In this document: positions 60,729 through 64,000 of the stretch, one piece after another | How positions within the stretch are numbered: position 1 is the stretch's first letter | How the letters are laid out: each line of letters begins with the position of its first letter | From: Shewanella khirikhana | GTDB lineage: Bacteria > Pseudomonadota > Gammaproteobacteria > Enterobacterales > Shewanellaceae | Reading direction: 5' to 3' | Assembly: GCF_003957745.1 (NCBI RefSeq) | Contig: NZ_CP020373.1 | Span: forward strand, 4,219,001 to 4,283,000 | Length of the DNA: 64,000 nucleotides | The notes under the pieces: generated by a model | The model's database searches: none | What the model saw: only the letters and a program-made list of their open reading frames with translations | Told to the model about the DNA's origin: nothing | Position numbers and translations under genes: made by a program

Positions 60729-61877
60729 TCAGGCCGATTTAAAGCGGGCGATAAGCTCGGCGCGGTCCGGGTTTATCAGGGTGGCGGCCGCACCAAATTC
60801 CAGTGCCGACAGCAGCTCGGCGGCGGGGTACATGATGGGGTCTTCCAACATGGTCTTGGGCAGCAGGGCATCGACCCGGCTGTCGCCACTGGGGTAACCG
60901 TGGGCCAGAACCTCGGCAGCATTGGTGGCCGGTGCCAGCAGGTGGTTAATCAGGGCGTAGGCTGCATCCTTGTGCTCGGCGCTCTTGGGAATGGCGTAGA
61001 AGTCGCTCCACAGCTCGCCACCCTCGCGGCCGAGGATGTACTTCATTTCCGGCATGTCTCTGTGCAGCTGCGAGCCATCGCCGGTCCAGCACATGGACAT
61101 CCAGGCATCGCCGTTTCTCAGTGGCGGCTGATAATCCGAGGTAATGGCATACAGGTGCGGCTTGCAGTCCAGCAGCAGCGCCTCGGCCTTGGCCAGCTCG
61201 GCGGGTTCACAGGAGTTGAAGCTGAAGCCGAAATACTTGAGTGCGTTGCCAATGGTGGTGAGCTGGTAGTCGTGCACTATGGTGCCGCCCGAGCCGTAGT
61301 CACGGGTCACGTCGAAGAAGTCTTTCCAGCTGGTCATCGACTTGATGCGTTTGCTGTTAAAGACGATGCCTGTGGTGCCCCAGTTTTTGGGCACGGCATA
61401 GACTTTTCCGTCGATAATGCCCTGCTCCATAAAGCGTTTCTCATAGGCCTCGGGGCGGAAGTTGGGCAGGCGGCTGACATCGAGCGGCTCGATAAGCCCG
61501 AGTTCGACGTAAGTGCTGATGGTGTAGTTGGTGGGCACAAACACGTCCCAGCCGGTGCCACCGGCCTGCAACTTGGCCAGCATCTCTTCGTTGGAGCCAA
61601 ACACATTCACCTGCACATTGGCGCCGGTTTTGGCGGCAAACTCATTGAAATTCTTCGCATCGTGATAGTTGGGCCAGGTGGCCAGCGCAACCCGATCGCC
61701 TATATCTTTTTCACCGGCGCGGGCGGCGGCGCTCATCAGGCTGCCTGCCATGCCGCTGGCCATCACAGTGGTGGCCATACCAAGGCCGGTGACCCGCAAA
61801 AACTCACGGCGGCTGATGCTGCCTTTACGCAGCCGCTCAAGTTCTTTGGCAAAGGTGTTTCTGTCGATGTTCTTCAT
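60729..61877 (-). CDS. Polyamine ABC transporter substrate-binding protein with Tat signal
   Basis: 382 residues. The N-terminus has a twin-arginine signal: SRREFLRVTG (R23 and R24) followed by a hydrophobic stretch ending near AARA, so it should be exported folded by the Tat system. The mature domain is a PotD/PotF-type periplasmic binding protein (ATWPNYHDAKNFNEFAAKTGANVQVNVFGSNEEMLAKLQAGGTGWDVFVPTNYTIS). Most PotD/PotF proteins use Sec signals, so Tat export is noteworthy. It captures putrescine or spermidine, judging by the operon. Confidence 0.88.
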   Translation of the reverse strand: MKNIDRNTFAKELERLRKGSISRREFLRVTGLGMATTVMASGMAGSLMSAAARAGEKDIGDRVALATWPNYHDAKNFNEFAAKTGANVQVNVFGSNEEMLAKLQAGGTGWDVFVPTNYTISTYVELGLIEPLDVSRLPNFRPEAYEKRFMEQGIIDGKVYAVPKNWGTTGIVFNSKRIKSMTSWKDFFDVTRDYGSGGTIVHDYQLTTIGNALKYFGFSFNSCEPAELAKAEALLLDCKPHLYAITSDYQPPLRNGDAWMSMCWTGDGSQLHRDMPEMKYILGREGGELWSDFYAIPKSAEHKDAAYALINHLLAPATNAAEVLAHGYPSGDSRVDALLPKTMLEDPIMYPAAELLSALEFGAAATLINPDRAELIARFKSA

Positions 61878-61963
61878 GGTCTGACTCCTTTCATGCCGCT
61901 GTGGCGGCGTTATTTTTTTCTCACTGCAAACATCGAGAATGTGAGTTAATACAAATCGTTATA

Positions 61964-63055
61964 TTAAAGCGGCAGGGCGACTGCCTTGTCGGCGGCCCAC
62001 TCCAGCGCCACCAGTTCACCGTGGTCCAGGGGCGCCTGGTCGCTGCCTTCGTGCAGACGAACCGTGAGGGTGCCGTGACGCTCAGAGGCCAGTTGGTACT
62101 CGGTCAGGTTGCCAAGGAATATCTGGTCGATAACCTTGGCCAGCTCCTGCGGCTGCCCCGAGGGCTTGCTGAGGCGGATATGGTCTGGCCGCACCGAAAT
62201 GCAGCACTCGGCCCCCGGGGTGAGGGCGCTGGCGCCTTCACTGCTGCGACCCGCCAGCAGCACACCCTTGGGGGTTTTCACCGTGAGGGTATTGCCGTCG
62301 ATGGTCTGAAGCTCGCCGAAAAACAGATTGGATTCGCCGATAAAGTCGGCCACATAGGCGCTGCCTGGGTGATCGTACAGCTCCCTTGGGCTGGCGGTTT
62401 GAATGATGCGGCCGTCCTTCATTACCGAAATCTGATCCGACAGTGACAGCGCCTCTTCCTGATCGTGGGTCACCATCACAAAGGTGATGCCCACTTCCCG
62501 CTGCAGTCTGAGCAGCTCGGTTTGCATCTCTTTGCGAAGCTTACGGTCCAGTGCCGCCAGCGGCTCGTCCAGTAACAGCACCTTGGGTTTATTCACCAAT
62601 GCCCTTGCCAGTGCCACCCGCTGCTGCTGACCGCCGGAAAGCTCCCAAATCCGCCGGGTCTTGAATTGGCCCATACGCACCATTTCCAGCGCTTCATCCA
62701 CCCGCTTGTCGAGCTCGGCTTTGCTGAGTTTGGGCTTGTGATAGGCCAGACCATAGCCGACATTGGCGGCCACATTCATATGGGGGAACAGGGCATAGTG
62801 CTGAAACACCATGTTGACCGGACGCTCAAAGGCCGGAATACCGTTCATGGGCTCGCCGTCGATAAAGACCTCGCCGCAGCTTGCCTGCTCGAAACCGGCA
62901 ATCATCCTTAGTGTGGTGGTTTTGCCGCAGCCGGAGGCGCCCAAAAAGGAGTGGAATGCTCCCTTGGGAACCGAAAAACTGATGTTGTCCACGGCGTTCA
63001 GATCCCCAAAACGCTTGGAAACCTGTCTGAACTCTATGTCAAATTCATTCATCAC
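61964..63055 (-). CDS. Polyamine ABC transporter ATP-binding protein (PotA/PotG-like)
   Basis: 363 residues. Walker A GASGCGKTT (39-47), Q-loop region, signature LSGGQQQRVALARAL, Walker B LLLDEP and the switch histidine in VMVTHDQEEAL are complete. The C-terminal part is a TOBE regulatory domain. It energises the importer. It opens a five-gene leftward operon (ATPase, binding protein, two permeases, ALDH), with a gap of 86 bases before the binding-protein gene. Two adjacent ATG codons are possible starts. Confidence 0.92.
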   Translation of the reverse strand: MMNEFDIEFRQVSKRFGDLNAVDNISFSVPKGAFHSFLGASGCGKTTTLRMIAGFEQASCGEVFIDGEPMNGIPAFERPVNMVFQHYALFPHMNVAANVGYGLAYHKPKLSKAELDKRVDEALEMVRMGQFKTRRIWELSGGQQQRVALARALVNKPKVLLLDEPLAALDRKLRKEMQTELLRLQREVGITFVMVTHDQEEALSLSDQISVMKDGRIIQTASPRELYDHPGSAYVADFIGESNLFFGELQTIDGNTLTVKTPKGVLLAGRSSEGASALTPGAECCISVRPDHIRLSKPSGQPQELAKVIDQIFLGNLTEYQLASERHGTLTVRLHEGSDQAPLDHGELVALEWAADKAVALPL

Positions 63056-63133
63056 ATTTGCATCCGGTCATTACCGCCACTGGCTATGGCACTCAAGTAT
63101 TAGCCAGCATAAGAGGCTGAAAATTATCGTTAC

Positions 63134-63151
63134 ATATCCCTGTAGGTATAT
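63134..63151. promoter_or_regulatory. Imperfect 18-bp palindrome between the pot operon and the LuxR gene
   Basis: ATATCCCTGTAGGTATAT matches its reverse complement at 14 of 18 positions. It sits in the 185-base gap shared by divergent genes and is a candidate operator of the LuxR regulator. Confidence 0.35.
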
Positions 63152-63240
63152 TTTTTCTCCATAATTTTGCCGTTTTGCATTCCATATACGGACTCATTTT
63201 GTTAAGTATATTGAACGCTTAATGCTGACAGGAGGCGACC

Positions 63241-64000
63241 ATGGAGGCGCTGACAGCCCCGCAAACCGAGAGATGGCCACTGCTGGAATGGGTGGAGGAC
63301 ATAGGCCGGGTATTTACCGGGGCGGCCGATGGCCAGAGTGCGTTGGAGCTGGTGGCCATGTTGAAGCGGGCCTGCGACTTCGACCACTGCGTGGTGTTTG
63401 CCTATAGCGGCGAAGAAGTGCCTTTATGCCTGTTTCATACCTTTTCTGCCGAGCAGTACCGTGATTTTGTCAGCGACTATCAGGCGGGCCCCTATCTGCT
63501 GGACCCCTTCTACAAGGCGAGTTACGACGCAGTGCCCGCCAATCTCTATGGCATTCGCGATCTGGCGCCGGACCACTTCTTCCTGAGTGAATACTATTTG
63601 TCGTACTACCGGCGGATGCTGCTGCGGGACGAGATTGGTTACTTCGGTGAGGCGGCGCCGGGGATCCGTACCGTGGTGTCCCTGATGCGGGCCGATCATC
63701 GTCAGCGTTTCGATGAAGCCGAAAAGCACAGATTGCGGCAGTTCGAACCTCTGGTGCGGGCCTTTGTGGCTAACCTGTGGCGCGACGGCCGCTTCGGTTT
63801 TGGTGAAAGGCCTGCCAAAGACAGCCTGCACGAACGGCTTGAGCAGGGGTTTCTGGAGTTTGGCAAGGAGCAGCTTACCCGGCGGGAGCAGCAGATTTGC
63901 CGCCTGCTGCTGCGGGGGCACTCGAGCGCGTCTATCAGTAAGGAGCTGTCGATTTGCGCCGGTACGGTGAAAATTCATCGTAAGAATTTGTACGCCAAAC
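63241..64000 (+). CDS. LuxR-family transcriptional regulator (3' truncated by window edge)
   Basis: 253 residues are visible, with an open frame running off the window. The start ATG follows AGGAGG seven bases upstream. The first about 200 residues form an alpha/beta sensory domain without a recognised family. The C-terminal LuxR helix-turn-helix begins with LTRREQQICRLLLRGHSSASISKELSICAGTVKIHRKNLYAK and is cut only at its end. It is divergent from the polyamine transport/ALDH operon and is its likely regulator (inference). The ligand is unknown. Confidence 0.85.
   Translation, partial: MEALTAPQTERWPLLEWVEDIGRVFTGAADGQSALELVAMLKRACDFDHCVVFAYSGEEVPLCLFHTFSAEQYRDFVSDYQAGPYLLDPFYKASYDAVPANLYGIRDLAPDHFFLSEYYLSYYRRMLLRDEIGYFGEAAPGIRTVVSLMRADHRQRFDEAEKHRLRQFEPLVRAFVANLWRDGRFGFGERPAKDSLHERLEQGFLEFGKEQLTRREQQICRLLLRGHSSASISKELSICAGTVKIHRKNLYAK

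Noticed and set aside
60900..61949. 349-codon open frame on the plus strand
   Set aside because: Antisense to the binding-protein gene, which has a Tat signal and a clear family match.
1..64000. CRISPR arrays, insertion sequences, prophage, tRNA or rRNA genes
   Set aside because: None of the expected repeat-spacer patterns, transposases, phage genes or tRNA/rRNA sequences were seen.

Overview
The window looks like a chromosomal segment of a gammaproteobacterium in or near the genus Shewanella (inference). The support is gene order and content: csrC-type sRNA / cytochrome c4 / engB / Spot 42 / polA in the enterobacterial yihI-csrC-yihA-spf-polA order, kbl-tdh beside a waaA...coaD LPS-core locus, a hutI/hutC pair, and many two-component and c-di-GMP genes. 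Base composition is moderately GC-rich and nearly all of the DNA is coding. I see no insertion sequence, prophage, CRISPR array, tRNA or rRNA.

Layout. 1-8.9 kb: the end of a TonB-dependent receptor with a coupled CPWC thioredoxin, an S41-like peptidase, a small lipoprotein, and two divergent two-component systems (a NarL-type pair, and a LytS/LytTR pair led by a membrane-anchored unknown protein). 9-15.4 kb: a MerR-methyltransferase fusion, an NTF2-like exported protein, a LysR regulator, a chemoreceptor, a DUF4242 protein and a PadR/HAAS-domain pair. 15.4-15.7 kb: an unusually hairpin-dense non-coding stretch. 15.7-22.7 kb: divergent hutI/hutC around a perfect palindromic operator, a zinc peptidase, a PAS-GGDEF-EAL protein and a lysophospholipase-like hydrolase. 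22.7-31.8 kb: a DUF885 lipoprotein, adenosine deaminase, hemN, an exported amidohydrolase, yihI, a methyltransferase, a CsrB/CsrC-family sRNA and cytochrome c4. 31.9-37.9 kb: engB, a possible extra sRNA, Spot 42, polA and elbB. 37.9-42.3 kb: glpG-glpE, tdh-kbl and a TetR regulator. 42.4-54.2 kb: the LPS-core locus (waaA, kdkA, eight glycosyltransferases on both strands, coaD, wzi). 54.3-57.5 kb: a three-gene lipid-linked-sugar module (GT2, VTT membrane protein, GT-C transferase). 57.5-64 kb: a polyamine-type ABC importer operon with an aldehyde dehydrogenase and a divergent LuxR regulator cut by the window end.

How the parts fit together. Post-transcriptional regulation is well represented: two recognised sRNAs (a CsrA-sequestering RNA with 18 GGA motifs, and Spot 42 with an upstream CRP-like site), a probable further sRNA directly downstream of Spot 42, a Shine-Dalgarno-sequestering leader ahead of the LytS/LytTR operon, and the hairpin-dense region at 15.4-15.7 kb, which carries a motif resembling conserved region I of RNase P RNA. 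Envelope biogenesis is the second theme: Kdo transfer and phosphorylation, core glycosylation, an outer-membrane Wzi-like protein and a lipid-linked sugar module. Amino-acid, nucleoside and polyamine catabolism (hut, tdh/kbl, add, pot/ALDH) is the third.
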